Below, in pieces: positions 21,159 through 34,619 of a DNA stretch of 64,000 nt (positions within the stretch are counted from its first letter, which is position 1; each line of letters starts with the position of its first letter). The DNA is from Sinonovacula constricta. Taxonomy: Eukaryota > Mollusca > Bivalvia > Cardiida > Solecurtidae. The position numbers were made by a program, and so were the translations under genes. The notes under the pieces are model-generated. The model saw only the letters and a list, made by a program, of their open reading frames with translations, made no database searches and was not told the origin of the DNA. Location of the stretch: the NCBI GenBank assembly GCA_007844125.1, contig CM017561.1:64705143-64769142 (forward strand), in the 5' to 3' direction.

Positions 21159-21211
21159 TGAAACCTAACCTGTATATCTATTTTTAACATTTGCTTATGC
21201 CATTGGCTCAT

Positions 21212-21217
21212 AATAAA
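21212..21217 (+). terminator. Polyadenylation signal of the GST gene
   Basis: AATAAA 54 bp after the GST stop codon, giving a short 3' UTR. It is the first such hexamer after the stop. Confidence 0.7.
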
Positions 21218-21979
21218 CATTTAATTTATACAGAAAAGTTGGATGAAAGATAACTTTCCGAAGGCATAATTCACAGACTTATATTGTAAATGAATCGACA
21301 AAAACAAAATCAAAACTACCCTAACTATTAGCTGTTTAACCATTACATTGTCAATGACAATGTCATACGAACAAACATGGTCTTGCATTTATGAAACATT
21401 TAAATCTGAAACATCAAAGGAAGATGTCCTGGTTGCTATCGCTATTAAACCACGGGACACATTTCATTATAAATTACTTAAATGGTTCTATTCATGAATA
21501 AATATGCCGTCATTTGAATATTACATGACAGTTAACGACCTGACATGTTGTTATTGTTTATTTTCATTATCTTCATATAAACATTGAACATCCATGTATT
21601 TTTCTTCAGTCGCCCTGTGGCATTTCAAATAAAAGCGTATGGAAATGGAAGCAAAACACAGACAAGAGGCACAATAGTTAGTTTATCCTGTATATTTACT
21701 TGTTGTATATTTGCAGCAGACCTTTTAAGTATTCATTATCTAGACGGCATCAAAACAGTTTATTGCATACTTTAGCCATAACCAATATAAACATATTCAT
21801 GCATAGTATTTTTTATCTAACGAAGCCTTGTAGAAATTAAACATGTCTTCACTTGGTAAAAGTAAGATGCCGTTGTAGAAATTGTCAGCTTTACAAGCTT
21901 ACTAGCTTTATGATTACTCATTTTCTCGACACGTTTTCCTGGTTTATTTTTGCCTCTGTGATTACATCATTATAAAACT

Positions 21980-22330
21980 GAACCCAAGAACAATCAACTA
22001 TTCAGAAATAAACACATTTATTATAATAATTTTGATTAATGGTCTTTTCATACTCCGTACTTACAAACTCGTATAACATGTATATGGTGACAATTCCTGG
22101 TTATAGAGGACAACCAAACAAACCAACTTTATCAGTGTTGACTGACGCCCTGTTGTTTAAACTTCAATGAAATATCAGGGTCTTGTACAATAATATATAC
22201 TTGGGAGAGTTTAACAACATTATCCGATCACTGTTCAAATATTTACATTTATTCTTGTGTAGTGCTAAATAAGAGGATATTTCATAGTAACTCCCATTAT
22301 GAAGCATTATTACTCACTATTATATTGTTC
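21980..22330. repeat. Dispersed direct repeat, left copy
   Basis: ACTCCGTACTTACAAACTCG, ACATGTATATGGTGACAATT and ATCACTGTTCAAATATTTAC recur in the same order at 22890-23140. Confidence 0.7.
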
Positions 22331-22889
22331 AAACTTTATCATACAAATCATGTTGTCTACCGATATTTATTCCTTATTTTATCATTGCCGTGATAGCCTA
22401 CATCAATGGTATTTTGTTTTAAGCCGTGACTTTATACCGGTCTGACTAAGACTATTCATAAAGAAAACTAAATTTAATGGATTCACACCTGTTTTACTTT
22501 TGTCATTGCGATATTTTTTCCCTTATAATATTTTTTGTTACTGAATTGTTGTTTTCTTGTTGTTAGCATTTATATAAAACATGCTTTTAGTATTATATAT
22601 GTAATATGTATTTAAATGTTATTAAAACGATTTGTATTGTCTTAAGATAGTAATTAAATACATTTGACCTATGTATATTGGATTGTGTTGTTTTCTGGCT
22701 TAGTAATGCGTCACGTGCCCTCCATTTTTTCAGTTAATGATACTGAATGTTTGTATTCGCTCGAGCACCTATAAACATGTCTTAGTGTAATTTGATTATA
22801 ATGAAAATACATGAAAAAATCAAACGCATTTGCCATTTCGTGTCGTGTAGGCACTGAGGATTATTTTTGAACCTTAACAGAAGAACAAA

Positions 22890-23140
22890 CAGCTAATCAG
22901 CAATAAACACGTTTATTATGGATAATAATTTTGATGAATGATCTTTTAATACTCCGTACTTACAAACTCGTATAACATGTATATGGTGACAATTCCTGGT
23001 TACACCTTATTTAAATATTTTATTTAAATATAGTTTAACTACATTACACTATCACTGTTCAAATATTTACATTTGTTCTTGTGTTATGCTAAATAAAAGA
23101 ATATTTTATTGTAACACCCATTATGAAGCATATTACTCCA
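22890..23140. repeat. Dispersed direct repeat, right copy
   Basis: Partner of 21980-22330. The spacing between shared blocks differs, so one copy has an indel. Confidence 0.7.
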
Positions 23141-23310
23141 TATTATAGTAAAGGCAGTCAATGCTAGTCTAATAACGCTAGGTTAGAGCAGATATGTATA
23201 ATGGAGATATCAACATACAATACATTAGGAGTTTGCGTGTACGAGCAGATTATGAAATTAATATTATAATATAAAATATTTAAATAAGATGTAACCAGGA
23301 ATTGTCACCA
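22984..23310. repeat. Inverted repeat element (36-bp arms)
   Basis: Arms 22984-23019 and 23275-23310 are reverse complements with one mismatch. The left arm begins TGGTGACAATTCCTGGTTAC. It may be a foldback element or MITE about 327 bp long. Confidence 0.7.
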
Positions 23311-24174
23311 TAAACAGGTTATATGTACATGTCGATCTTGATCGCATGCCTACCAGTTGAGACATCGAGGCACAGTTCTTGGAAAGACCAAACTGGAAAT
23401 CTCACATTTAAGCTGTTTATATTCTTATAACCGAAGTATTCCATGCACATTCGTCAGGAAACGTGTAGATCGCCTGCCTACAGGTGAAAAATCTGGACAC
23501 ACTTCTTTTTCTTGGAACAACCAAACTGGACTCAGTTGGAGGCTCCCTCAGGGGTTGATTGGAGTCCATGAGAGAAGACTGCTCACCGATTTACCACAGC
23601 CCTAAACAATTTAAATGCATGGTTTTAAGATAAAGTAGGTCATAAAACGTTCTTGTAATGTGAAAGTAATAAATAATCTGAGTGTGTAGTGTTCTCATAT
23701 AGGATTGTATAATCATGTGTCAATTTTTAATGGACTTTGCCTAGGATGTGATGCAGTCAGATGAAAGACGGATAATGTGTTGTCACAAAGTCAATTACCC
23801 GAGTCCCCTTATTTCATTACCGTATGTACATTATTTTGGATAAATGTGTGTAAAATATTTTAACTTGGTGTTCTTTGGAGGCACTTATGCAGTCGTGTGT
23901 TTAAGAAACAAAACCTTACAGATATATGTTTTAGGAAAGGCTGCAGGCATCTTATGGCAGCTACAAATGTAAAAAATGGATTCAAATTTCCATCAAACGT
24001 TTTATAGTTATCCGCCTGAAGCTGATAAAATTCCGTGGTTTTTGCATGCTGTGAACATTTGCAGGATATCACATCCAGTCTCATTGTTCTGACAACAAAC
24101 TGAGCAGTCGTGGAACTGCCTTATATTTGCTTGATCGTTTAAAAGGGAGCAACACCACAACCATTTTTGACTTT

Positions 24175-24265
24175 GGTATGTAACTGCGTGGGTTTGAGCC
24201 AAGGTCCTCCCGTAGCCGCAGCCGACGCTTTACCAATTGCGCTACTAAATCCGGTTCTTTAATTT
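24175..24265 (-). mobile_element. tRNA-derived SINE head
   Basis: On the minus strand TAGTAGCGCAATTGGTAAAG resembles a tRNA A box and GGCTCAAACCC a B box, spaced as in tRNA. The cloverleaf is not convincing, so a SINE remnant is more likely than a tRNA gene. Confidence 0.55.
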
Positions 24266-24944
24266 TTAATTTACTTTAATGAAGTGTGAAGAAGTCAATT
24301 ATTATTTACTTGTCTCCCTTAGAAATACACAATTTAATGTTCTTTTAACTGTGAACTAATTATTTGCTAAGGACATACTTATTAACTCAAATATAATGTT
24401 TTAATTACATTTTAAAATTATTTTTGCTTGGAAAAATAGGGTTTTCAAGAGATACAGGTGATGGTTACGTTGTGTCTAAAAAGAAGTAGCATTTGTTTCC
24501 TAAATAACTTCAAATAGTGTGGTCATTTTTAGACGAAACGTCTACGACAAAAACAGTAAATGTGATACATTGCCCAGATGCCTCGCATGGTCTGACAGAC
24601 ATAAAAATACCGAAGGGAGATGGAAAAAGAAACTGGTATGATGTTTTCAATATTTGAGACAAAATACGTCAACATATATTTGTTACATTGACTGTTTTCG
24701 GCCCTCATTTGATGGTAACAGGTCGCCAAGGCTTTCTACATCAATATTTGTTCGATAAAACAAGACTCGCAAGGAACAACATTAATATAATGAGATTATT
24801 TAATCAGTCAGATTCGGTGTAATCACAAAACTTGCCAATTGCTTTTGACAGATTGAGAGTTTGACATATTCAAATATATGGATATGATCATCGTTGCTCC
24901 TCAGGTCAGCTGAAATAGGAACGTGCGAAAAGCTAACACAATAG

Positions 24945-25100
24945 CAAGCACGCACACACAAGCCCACACACACGCACATCTGCACACAACTACACACACG
25001 CACATGCGCACTCACGTATACACACATACACAACACGCACAGTAACATACACGCATACGTTCGAACGCGCACACACACAAACGCGCACACATACACAGCC
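24945..25100. repeat. Degenerate (CA)n microsatellite
   Basis: CA-rich tract broken by CG, TA and CT steps. Minus-strand Cys/Val-rich frames over it are artefacts. Confidence 0.85.
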
Positions 25101-25923
25101 ATTTTAATGTTAAAATATTGAGACGAGACATTACACACATCGTGAAAAAAAACAAGTAACCACCTTGGAAAGGAGCAAACCTTTGGTGAGCTTTAACCCG
25201 GTTTGGGGAGCGCTGCAACAACCTAATTCGATGAGGTTTGGTTTAAAACAAACAGTAAGAGATATTTCGTTTGTTAACTTGAAACTGTAAAAGCCATTCA
25301 GATATCCTTTATTGCCGCAAAATATTTTCAAGTACAAGAAATGTTGCTATCATCATCAAAATAGAAAACCGAAATTTGACGTAATTTTCTGAAAGATGTT
25401 TTATTAAGCAATTTTTCAAAGACAATGCATAAATGTAAAATATCAACATTTGAAACAAATTGTCTGATACATTTGTAATGATGCCGGAATATTTCTAAAA
25501 TGTTTCACTAATATATAAATATATTATGCTAGACATTTTTGGATGCTAGTAGACCGAACCTACATACATTGGGACATTTTCAACTTATTGTACCAATGTC
25601 ATGTAATGATACATTATCAAATTGCATGACATTTACTTATAAATAATATTTTCCAGCAGCAGATAGGAGCGACAATCGTCCTTGAAAAAGACGGAAAGTC
25701 GATTGTCATATAATATCGAGTTCATCACGAAGCCATGAAATACAGCCAATAGTTTCTGTGATGAAACATAGCCAGTGCTTTTCGTTTTAGGGGCCTTTGC
25801 AGTTGAATTTATTTTCCCCAAGACCAGAAAAAGTACAAAATCTGGACAAGTATTTCTTCACTGCATGCTGTTTGTAAATGCTGTTGTTAGAAAAGAAATA
25901 TTACTTCAAAGACATCATTACAG

Positions 25924-26087
25924 TTTACCGTTGCTGACTTCTGATTTTAAGTACATCGCTTTCTGCTTCTTTATATTATGAAGCAGCTGAGCATTCTTGA
26001 ACAGATTTGAAGAGTCGCCGAATATAAACAAAATCTGGCGAAATCAAAAGTAAAAACAATAATAGCAAGCTGGCAACTATTTAGTAA
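25924..26087 (+). pseudogene. Decayed GST-mu last exon, copy 1
   Basis: After CAG the frame reads FTVADF, then stops. Further on ATTCTTGAACAGATTTGAAG matches the intact last exon (TTCTTGAACAGATTCGAAG), and AATAGCAAG with TTTAGTAA matches its end. About 30 bp are missing. The preceding intron (about 25640-25923) also aligns with 20690-20963, so this is a DNA-level duplicate, not a processed copy. Confidence 0.8.
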
Positions 26088-26099
26088 TTAGCCATGGCA

Positions 26100-28074
26100 C
26101 GACAAAGTGCTCTTGAACTGGTTATTTCTACAAACAGAAAGCTGATCTGTTAATTTTGTTAGGAAGTATACCTTACCTGTGGTGTAAATGTATAAAAGGC
26201 TTATATTAGTTCAATTAAAATGCAGTTATTGTAATTCGAAAATGCCATAATTATGTCTAAAAACATTTAAATTGATACATTTACAGCATGTCTTTCATCA
26301 TTATGTTGCCATCCGAACATTTGTTCCATCCGAACATATGTTGATTTTTACTTCACGAGAAAGTGATATCTGAAACATCAGAATATTTGTTTAAACCATA
26401 GAATACTTCATTCGAAGTTTTCTGATATTACCATCCATAAATCAACTTCAAAACCTTGACAGACCCAATTGTTAATTCTCTTTTAAGTTAAGCATGTCTG
26501 TGGTTTAGACATAATGCTAAAAAAACATATTTGTCGATAAAGGAGCTGTACATATGCTAAATATTATTACGGAAGAATGAGTTAAACATTTAACAGAAGC
26601 AAACTAAAATATGTGTTTTGCACGAGTATAAACCCAGACTTACGATACAGCAATCCAATGCTCCATCAAAAAGCGCCACTGAGTCGTGGTCCATGTCTGT
26701 TTTATAGTTTTATTATACAGTTCGACTGGCAAAATATTTAAATGCACCCTTTAACATAACCAAGGTTAAAATTATAACGGGATAAATCGGTGCATATTAG
26801 CTTCAAGCATAATTCCTTTAGTTACTTTCTGTTTCATTCGCGCCATGACAAAATAACGCAATTTTAGAATTAGATCGTATACTCAAAGTCTTCTTTACAC
26901 TTTCTATGCAAAGACTACATGGCAATTATATTTTGCATACTTTGTAGGATTTCTAGTTTTCGACCTGTCTTTAAATGCGTCTGGCTAATTCTGGTTGTCT
27001 AACCTGCTACTCTCAATAATTGAAAAAATGTCCTCTGCTTCTCTTTTGTCGTTGCGATGGAGTTTCATGTGTTCATCTCTTTGCTATTGTTTATTAATCT
27101 CTTTAAAATCTGACTTGTTGTTTAATTAAATGCCCTAATTGTCAGTAAACAGTAAAGCATTTGCAGAACATATCTGTATTAAAATCATAAAGAATAAATT
27201 GCAATTATCCTAAAACAGTAAGATATAAAATTAAGGTAAAACTTTAATTTAAACACAATGTGTGATCGGATACATTGTTGTTCAACTACTGCATTGAGTA
27301 GTCATGTATGTAATTTTCTTATACTTGCCATTGTCTTTGACGTGTCTCCGTCCACTTAATGGCAGCAAAAGTGATGTCGCTGATTCAATTAGAGACATAT
27401 TCCCTCGTACAATTGCATTACCATATGTTAATAATATTTAGTTACTGTATGTAAATTTGATTAAATTAAGTGTCCTTATTCTGTAATCCTGTATATACGA
27501 CAACACAAACAGAAATGTAATCTGAGTACATTTGCATGAAACTGATGTTACCTTCGAACATATTTTTTTCCTTTACACAATATATGAGAAAAAAAAACTA
27601 GGAAATGTTATCCAACTATGTTTAAAGATAAACATCCATCTAAACTTGAATTTGATAATAAATTTTATTAATGTTATAAATATACTTATATTATGATTTA
27701 ACGACTTTATGATGGTGCGCCGATGTATATAAGTATACAAAACACAAATTTAAAACCAACAATAAACACAAGAAACAACTCTACGCTATGAAAGAGTTGA
27801 TAATACTTTATTTTTATTTCGATATAGGTTTGCCAATTTTGGCAATGTATAAGTGCATTTAGTGCGCGTTGTGCAATTACACTATACCATCTTAATAAAG
27901 ATAGGCCAAGTGCAATGCGAACTGGCCAAAAATGGAAAATCAACACCATTAAATGTTATGTTTTATACCTGTAAAATGATCAGGACAAGTTTCTTTTGAC
28001 GTTGATCGGAGCATGATTCACACTAATCATAAACAGGCGTCTGCAACCCAAATTAATTTTTAGTAATTTATTCT
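26100..28074. other. No gene recognised
   Basis: AT-rich sequence with short chance frames. No conserved exon or repeat family recognised. Confidence 0.5.
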
Positions 28075-28076
28075 TA

Positions 28077-28463
28077 TGGTGGCGTATTCTTGCCACCACT
28101 TAATTATCAGTTTCCATGAAAATCATGTGAGACATTCACGTTAAATATCTGGTAACGTGAAAGTGGACAAAACGCTCATGATACCTGATGATAGTATAAT
28201 AACATGAGTTTTTGGGATGTTTTTACTTTATTTTGACACCGCATTCCTGTTATCATAGTTTCACGAGATTTAAAAGGCTTTTTCGATAACAATTAAATGT
28301 CATATTTAAGATAATTATTTTATTTTCACATTAAACTTTCTGGTAAACAAACTAGTTTTAGTGATACCATACGCATTTTATGCAAACCTCAAAAGTTTTC
28401 ATGAACATTTGATAAAATGTTAGTGAAACGAGTTAATTACAAAGTGGCGAAAATATGCCACCA
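28077..28463. mobile_element. MITE with palindromic terminal inverted repeats, flanked by TA
   Basis: The left end TGGTGGCGTATTCTTGCCAC and the right end (reverse complement TGGTGGCATATTTTCGCCAC) form inverted repeats. Both ends are flanked by TA (28075-28076 and 28464-28465), as in Tc1/mariner-type insertions. Each end is itself a small palindrome (GGTGGC...GCCACC on the left). No transposase inside the 387 bp. Confidence 0.7.
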
Positions 28464-28969
28464 TATATTATAATATGTCTACTGAACTGACGAGAACAAT
28501 ACAAGAATACACTTTAAAACCTGAGTAAAACACGTGTAATTTTTTTTCTGGCATGACTTAGGAATACAAATATCTGTGTAGAACTACTGGCTTTTCGCTG
28601 AATTGGAAGGCATCACGTGATGATACGTAAATTTAATTTATAGTTATAATCAACAACATTAAAATACCGTGGCAAACTATAATAATATAATATGTAAAAT
28701 TACAATTGCTTTAAGTCATACATGTACACTCTCGTCAAAAACATGTGTTAGGATTATAAACTGATTTCCTGCTCAAGCAGTGTACAAAAGAGAAAATAAT
28801 ACTAAGTAAAGATATTGTCATAGGCGTCAAGAGCGGGGACAATAACGGAAAAGCTCTGAGAAAGATCAAAATAATGTGGAAGGCAATAATCGGAATTTCG
28901 CAGCTGTTTGACAATGTCTTGGTGAATGTTATAGCAGATAACATCGAAATACCCGTAGATTCTGGTCGT

Positions 28970-29376
<407 letters not shown>

Positions 29377-29399
29377 GAGTATATTCGTCCTGAAAGTAC

Positions 29400-30100
29400 A
29401 TGTAAGTTTATGCCAATACTGGTGCTATGACCATTTTTTTTTATTTCCCTGTGTTCTTTGTGTCTGTTTTGGGTCGAAAAGCCTTGGTCTTCTTTAAACG
29501 AAAACAATATAACTCTTCCGAAATTCAAATAATAACATTGCTGCGAATAGAAAATTTAGCTTTCAAAGGGTGTGCTAAATAATTTTATTCGAATTCTTAC
29601 AAACTCTCTGAATTGTGGTTTTTATGTAGCGAATAGGGAAATTATTGTTAACGTATTCAATGCAGATTACTTTTAAATGTCAATAAATGACGCCTGATGG
29701 CTCCTTACCATGCAGTGATACCGGTATGTAACTAAAACAAAAGGTTTATAATCATATATATTATATCAGACATTTATTAACCTTTCGGTCCTTTTATTTG
29801 TTTATTTTAACACACCACCTGCCACACTTAAGACATGATGTATTTGAAATATCAAGATTATGACAGAAAGCAGTGATGCTTTCTAGTCGGTTTCTTATTA
29901 TTTCTAAGATTCGTAGCACTGGTATTTTGAATTCATTTGTATACAGACGTGGGCGCTTGTGTCTGCAATGAAATGTAAGCCACTGATTTCGCAGACATTT
30001 GATCTGCTTTGGTGAATCAAAAAGCATCTACAATTTATATTGCTTGAAGATCAAAGGTTCGACTGAAAGGAACTGACTCTAGTTAATTGTTTCTGATAAT
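29400..30100. other. No gene recognised
   Basis: A 77-codon minus-strand frame (30027-29794) contains CLKCGRWC but no family I can name. Otherwise empty. Confidence 0.35.
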
Positions 30101-30105
30101 ATGCA

Positions 30106-30228
30106 GTTCCTTTGGGGCTGAATCCGGATATCTTTGACAATTTCCCAAATAACAGAGAATATTTGGTCAAATTCATAGCATTGCAGGAAACACACAGAAA
30201 ATTCCATTTAAAAGCAAGATCAATATAA
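30106..30228 (+). pseudogene. Decayed GST-mu last exon, copy 2
   Basis: CCGGATATCTTTGACAATTT aligns with CCCGATATCTTTGAATCGTT of the intact last exon and reads NPDIFDNFPNNREYL against HPDIFESFPNIRAFL. TTTAAAAGCAAGATC matches the exon end. The first part is mostly deleted and the frame is broken. Confidence 0.6.
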
Positions 30229-30469
30229 AACTGTTTACGTTTTTCGAATTTATTGCCCAGCCTAATTAAACACATAATATAGACAATTTGTATGCAAAAT
30301 ATAATTGTTTTAAAGTTTTCAATTATAAAGAACATTATTTTGTTGATAAATCAAAAAGCCTAGGTTGTTTAACTAAAGGTTAAATCCGATGATTATCTTT
30401 AACCACATATAAAATGTAATAATAGCAAACCTTTGTCTGGTTATTTGTGAATGCTAACTGATATTTGCG

Positions 30470-30680
30470 CGGTTACATCGTCATATAGACAAGAAACTTG
30501 TAAAAGCAACCATTGCGTGTCCTGTTCGGTAAACAAAAGTATCCGTAGATGTTTTCCTGTAAGACCATATATTGTTATTCGGATATTATTACTTTGTACT
30601 AAATATAAGAGACCGTGCTGGTAGATGAAATAGTTTTGCCGTTGTTTATCAAAATGAATATAAAATACATGGAAAATTTA
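30470..30680 (+). repeat. Dispersed repeat family R2, copy 1
   Basis: TCCGTAGATGTTTTCCTGTA and GTGCTGGTAGA resemble 50890-50970 (TCCGCAGATATTTTCTGTGA, AGTGCTGGTCGA). Partial and diverged. Confidence 0.4.
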
Positions 30681-33180
30681 GAATTGTATGATCTTGCACC
30701 TGAAAACAAATGATCTAGTTCTTAACTGCAAGAAACATAGTTTAAGATTATATAAATGCTGTAAAATACTCCTATTCTCAAGTTCACCATTTAATCCAAA
30801 TCTCCGCAAGTAGCACTAAGAGTTAAAATGCCACTTATTTACACTCTTAACGAAGTACTCAATTTTGAATAATATCTATCAAGTTTTTATTTTCAAATAA
30901 AATTCCATTAAGTATTACAATACAATACGTTTTTGTATCATTTGAAGTATTGGCAATATCAATAAAATTAATTACCGACAGATGATACTACCATGTGTCA
31001 AATTATAAACTGTCAAGTTATTCTTGGTTTTTAATTTACATGACAGCAAATTTCCAATAAATGGAAAGAAACCCAAACTTATGACTAATTTCATTTACTG
31101 ACATAATCACAATTCGCTTGATATGAGTCCGGTGACAAGAAAGTCTATAGATAAAAATTAACATTTCATTGTAAAAAATAACAACATTTTATTGACTAAT
31201 AAACGCTGCTATTTTACTAATAAGATTAACAATCTATTTATTACACAATAATTTATCCTATTTATGCAGGTAATTATTTCGTTAAGGGTGTATATTCTTT
31301 ATTTGTTTGTTTATTGGGTCTTTCATTCCACCAATAGTCTTTATTTGTGGTAAGAAAAATCGCTGCAATACATTTCATAGGTTTATAGTAGAAATACATA
31401 CACACACAACAGAAGTAAAGGAGCTTTACATGTAATTGCGTTGCTAAATTAATACAGTTGTGTTTCATTGACAATTTGAACACTAGAAAGTTTGTTTATT
31501 CAATAATTTTTGCCACTGACAAAATAAAACTAATAAGATAATCCCATGTTTATTATTTTTCAATTTTACCAAGTACACTGTCTGTCTATGAGATCTCATA
31601 CTCTTTTCAATGCTATACATGTATACTATCAATGCGGTATATTAAGAAAGCAATTACATGTGTATACTGGTTATTACCTGGTCTTTTAAAGTACTAAACA
31701 TATTATATTAAGTAGAAAATAAAAAATAAAGACAAAGGAAACTTAAGAAACTCTAATTCTCTCTCTTCTATACATGTACTCATGCAAATTGTTTTCGCTA
31801 TTAAAATGTCTGCTGTGACTTTCTGTTTAATAGTTATGATAATGTCGACAATTAAAGTTACTATGCTATGCTATTTTGCTCTGTTAGGTATGAAAATATC
31901 ACAGTAAAAATAAACGTACAGTTGCACTGAGTGATTAGAACGTGCGGAAAGCTGACATTTTTATTGCAAGTTTCTAGAACAGGAAACATCATCATACTGG
32001 AGACAGATATAAACGTTCGACAATGCTGCATTAGATTAAAACTCAATAATGCAATTAGGTTTATTTTTAGTCATGGCTTTAAAATGTTACATGTCTAGAC
32101 AATTGCGTCTCAAACATTCCGTTTCCAATGCGTCTTTTACATAATAGGTTTTGTAACATTTTGAGAGAGCGTTTTTATGTTTAGATGATGTTAACTATGA
32201 CTGCGCATATCTAACAGACATTAAATTGAACCAAATTATTCTTGAAATGAGGGCAAGCATAAAGAATAATTGATTGAGGCAATTCTCTAAAGCTTCTTAA
32301 TGTATTTTATAATAAATATAAAAAAAATATAAACGTTTCGAAGATGTTGAAATTTCTTATTTACTAACTTTGCAGTGTGGAACTACCCATAGATTTAAAG
32401 GTGGTATCCGACAATCAAGAGCAAAAGTACTATCGAAGAAAATACATACACATTAACCCTGTGACACCATAAATTTTGAACAAGACAAGAAAATTACAAG
32501 ATGGTTTCTCTGTCAGCTTACTGGTTTCCGTTAGATTTAGTTAGTCTAAGAAAATAAAACTTGACATTTGGTCAAGTAAAAAGCTCTCAATAACTTTTCT
32601 GATCACTTTACAAAACTTATCAGAAAATGTATTGCAGACGGTTACAACCCGGGAATCCTTCGATGTTCTGCATTGCTTGCAATTGACCCTTTTTAAGTCA
32701 AGAACTTGCATTGCTTTTAAATTACACGATGACCGGACAGGTCGTTGGGACTAAATGAAAACAGTGACTTAAAGCCATAATTAAACAGTCAGTGTTGGAT
32801 TTCTTATCTCTTCATCTCTCCAGTCGTGCCCTATTTAGGTGGGACAACCTGAGCAGTCTCCATACCCTTTACGTGAGATTGCACAGAAGGTATATCATCG
32901 GATTTCTTTCGTATTTTTTACATTTCACTATTGACAATTTTGGTATATGACGTCATTATATTGTTCTTATTATATATCAGCGCTTGTACTGTTTTATTAT
33001 ATTTGAAACTACTCTCTCATTTGGAATTTTTAGGTTGTCGAGGCTTTTTTCTACTGTACATACTGTACATATGTTGATAGTTTATTTTATTACTAGTTAT
33101 TGTGTATGTACATAAGTCCGATGCAGGTGCTTACTGTTAGTTGTTTCACTTTGAAGGGATATTATTATTTACACTGTTTG
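30681..33180. other. No gene recognised
   Basis: AT-rich. AAGGTGGTATCCGACAATCA and GAGCAAAAGT at 32398-32430 resemble 45700-45730, a minor dispersed repeat. No exon recognised. Confidence 0.45.
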
Positions 33181-33184
33181 TTTG

Positions 33185-33420
33185 ATAGAAAAACCGTCAG
33201 GAAATGCGCGGTTGGGGCGCTCCACGAACCAGGTTTAAGCACCCAAGTCGGCCCTTTTGACCGTTCTTTTTGTGTGTAATGTTTCGTCGCTGTGTTTTTG
33301 TCACATTTACATTTACCTTGTTTGCCTTTGTCTACAGGTAGATAAAAATTAAATATCTGTAGAACTTTTGATAAGACCTTTTCTTATTTACCTATTTATT
33401 AACATGTAACTGAAAATAAA
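33185..33420 (+). mobile_element. Interspersed repeat family R1, copy 4
   Basis: CAGGTTTAAGCACCCAAGTC, GGCCCTTTTGACCGTTC, GTCACATTTACATTTACC and TTGTTTGCCTTTG. Its right half resembles 63100-63255 more than the other copies. Confidence 0.65.
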
Positions 33421-34139
33421 CCAGTAATAAAGATAGACGTAGGTGCAAGCATTCAAGTAAAATAAAAATGTACACGTGAGACAGTGCGCAGGAGGTCATA
33501 CAATGGTTTATCAAATTTCGTAGACAATGTGACAGTAGCTTATAATGACGTCAATAACTTTTTATATTCTTTGTTGCGTCCATCAGTTTAAAGTGAAATG
33601 CAGACAATATCGTCATTAACTAGACTTGACACTTCAACGCATTTATTAAATTATATCTGAACGCGAAGATTATATACATATAAACATTTTAATCAAATGA
33701 TAACAGCAAACAATTAAATTTATGTAAGAGGCAATTAACATCAGTTTACCGTACGTTATTTTAGGCTGCTGTATGAAGGCTTAAAAGGGCGACTTGTTCC
33801 CATCTGCCTAAGATATGTCAAAATGCTGTTTAGCTAGACACATTTAACTGTCTTCCTCCTAAAAATATATCCACGTGCTGGTATCTACTAAACGGACGTT
33901 TTTTTTCTGCACCAATGCTTTCTTCAGAAAATGTTTGAGCTTTTCAATTCGTCCAGAACTTACAGAGTAACTGTCAGAATAAACATTTAAGAATAGCTGT
34001 CTGTCGACTTAATAATACATTCTGAGGCATGTATGATATTTTCTAATACAACCTTTATTTAGCATAGTTCTTTCATGTGACTTTATGCTATATATCAGAT
34101 TTCATTGTATAAAGGTTCGGATAAAGACATATTAACGTA

Positions 34140-34615
34140 AAACTTTGAACTGACCCAGAGTGGTATACTCATGCGCGAATGTCTCACTGGTCCAGGTGTC
34201 AGAGATCATGGCTTGTTTCGATGAGTATTTCAATGTCTCATCACCCAAATCAGATTGAAGTCTAGGAATGGTTGTACTTAAGTGTCGGGCTAAAAGGTGA
34301 GATCAAGGTTCCACGATTCAATGTTTGAACAGAAGAAGCTTGTAATAAAAGGGTTATTCAAGTTAGGGCCAATGGTAGCTTATTCATTTCACATGATTCT
34401 TAGTGCTGTCATGGATTTAAGTATTGATAGTTTGAATCAGGGTCTGTTCATGTCGGCTCTTGCTTAGTGGCCTCATATAACAGTGACTTATCGAATCGCT
34501 TGAATTGGATTTCATAGCTCCAGCTATTATTCTGAGGGCCTGATTCCAGGTCTTGTCTACCTCCTGCTCGTGTGTTTTGGTTGAAAACTGTGTATAGGCG
34601 AGGCCTGACATTCAC
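34140..34615 (-). pseudogene. Decayed retrotransposon polyprotein fragment
   Basis: The minus-strand frame 34611-34417 contains QEVDKTWNQALRIIAGAMKS, which fits the stretch after the reverse transcriptase of non-LTR elements (consensus like LDKxQNxALRxITGAMKS). Downstream broken frames still read TLKYSSKQAMI and ISDTWT, matching the segment before the RNase H domain. Frameshifted and dead. Confidence 0.7.
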
Positions 34616-34619
34616 CTTA

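Noticed and set aside
24175..24265. Possible tRNA gene on the minus strand
   Set aside because: A and B boxes are present, but acceptor and anticodon stems do not pair convincingly; a SINE head explains it better.
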